Source: Nitrospinae bacterium RIFCSPLOWO2_12_FULL_45_22
GTDB lineage: Bacteria > 2-12-FULL-45-22
DNA length: 24,007 bases
NCBI GenBank assembly: GCA_001803565.1
Contig: MHDQ01000174.1
Coordinates: forward strand, 1-24,007
Reading direction: 5' to 3'
The notes below the pieces were generated by a model that worked only from the letters and a program-made list of their open reading frames with translations, searched no databases and was not told the DNA's origin. Below are positions 23,777-24,007 of this stretch, in pieces. The position numbers were made by a program, and so were the translations under genes. Within the stretch, counting starts at the first letter, position 1, and every line of letters starts with the position of its first letter.

Positions 23777-24007
23777 TTATTCCAACTGAGCGACTGGTAT
23801 AGCTTCTGTTCTCGCAGGAGCTCGTTTGCCCTCGGCGATTTCGTCAACCCTTTTTAATATTATTGAATGATAATATCGGTAGCCACACTTATCGCATATA
23901 CCTACAGGAACATTTTCAAGCATAACGAACCCCTCTTTATGCTTGAAGATTTCCTTTTTTACCACTCGCTCTTTGACAGTGCCCTCGCAATATTCACAAC
24001 TATAACC
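23777..24007 (-). CDS. YgiT-type zinc-finger protein (5' end cut)
   Basis: The frame runs from the right edge to a stop at 23777 (76 codons seen). It contains CEYC near the edge and CDKC further on, four cysteines spaced as in YgiT/MqsA-type zinc fingers, then the family segment VMLENVPVGICDKCGYRYYH and a short helical tail LKRVDEIAEGKRAP. Members are often antitoxin-like partners of a small toxin, such as a DUF4258 protein, encoded just upstream. That gene would lie outside the window, so the pairing cannot be confirmed. An internal GTG at 23965 would lose the first cysteine pair and is not the start. Confidence 0.8.
   Translation of the reverse strand, partial: GYSCEYCEGTVKERVVKKEIFKHKEGFVMLENVPVGICDKCGYRYYHSIILKRVDEIAEGKRAPARTEAIPVAQLE

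Overview
The window is a chromosomal stretch of moderate G+C from what looks like a Gram-negative, probably anaerobic bacterium. The evidence is lipopolysaccharide-kinase domains, an RND/MMPL exporter, a three-subunit molybdenum hydroxylase and an acyl-CoA enzyme set. I cannot name the phylum. Intergenic repeats of this style are common in environmental anaerobes, but that is only an impression. Every gene is on the minus strand except one toxin-antitoxin pair, so the layout is best read from right to left.

Right part (about 24.0 to 17.3 kb). A YgiT-type zinc-finger protein, cut by the window edge, is followed by a likely co-directional catabolic cluster: zinc alcohol dehydrogenase, metallo-beta-lactamase-fold hydrolase, an HMG-CoA-synthase-like condensing enzyme fused to a DUF35 zinc-ribbon/OB domain, an SCP2-type thiolase and a short-chain dehydrogenase. 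Thiolase, condensing enzyme and DUF35 side by side resemble the known archaeal thiolase/HMG-CoA synthase complex and the DUF35-dependent thiolases of anaerobic and steroid catabolism. The set probably makes or cleaves a beta-keto or branched acyl-CoA; the substrate is unknown. A small DUF167 protein follows.

Middle part (17.0 to 9.4 kb). HU is followed by the FAD, [2Fe-2S] and molybdopterin subunits of a xanthine-dehydrogenase-family hydroxylase, then mutM 6 bp downstream, then lon with its own predicted promoter.

A toxin-first RelE/Phd-type module (8.75 to 9.38 kb) lies on the plus strand, convergent with lon. It has a textbook promoter, a perfect 16-bp palindrome over the -10 box and almost no 5' leader on the toxin.

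Left part (8.5 kb to the edge). Envelope-glycan genes: methyltransferase, family 4-type glycosyltransferase, MMPL/RND exporter, a family 39-type glycosyltransferase split into two overlapping frames, and a large protein, open at the left edge, that joins a family 2 glycosyltransferase to two successive lipopolysaccharide-kinase domains.

A pattern cuts across the whole window. Many intergenic spacers are filled with degenerate tandem repeats of exact 7-bp period, often arranged as inverted arms, and some repeat-like sequence appears to run into gene ends. No spacer exceeds 300 bp and I saw no tRNA, rRNA, insertion sequence or CRISPR array.
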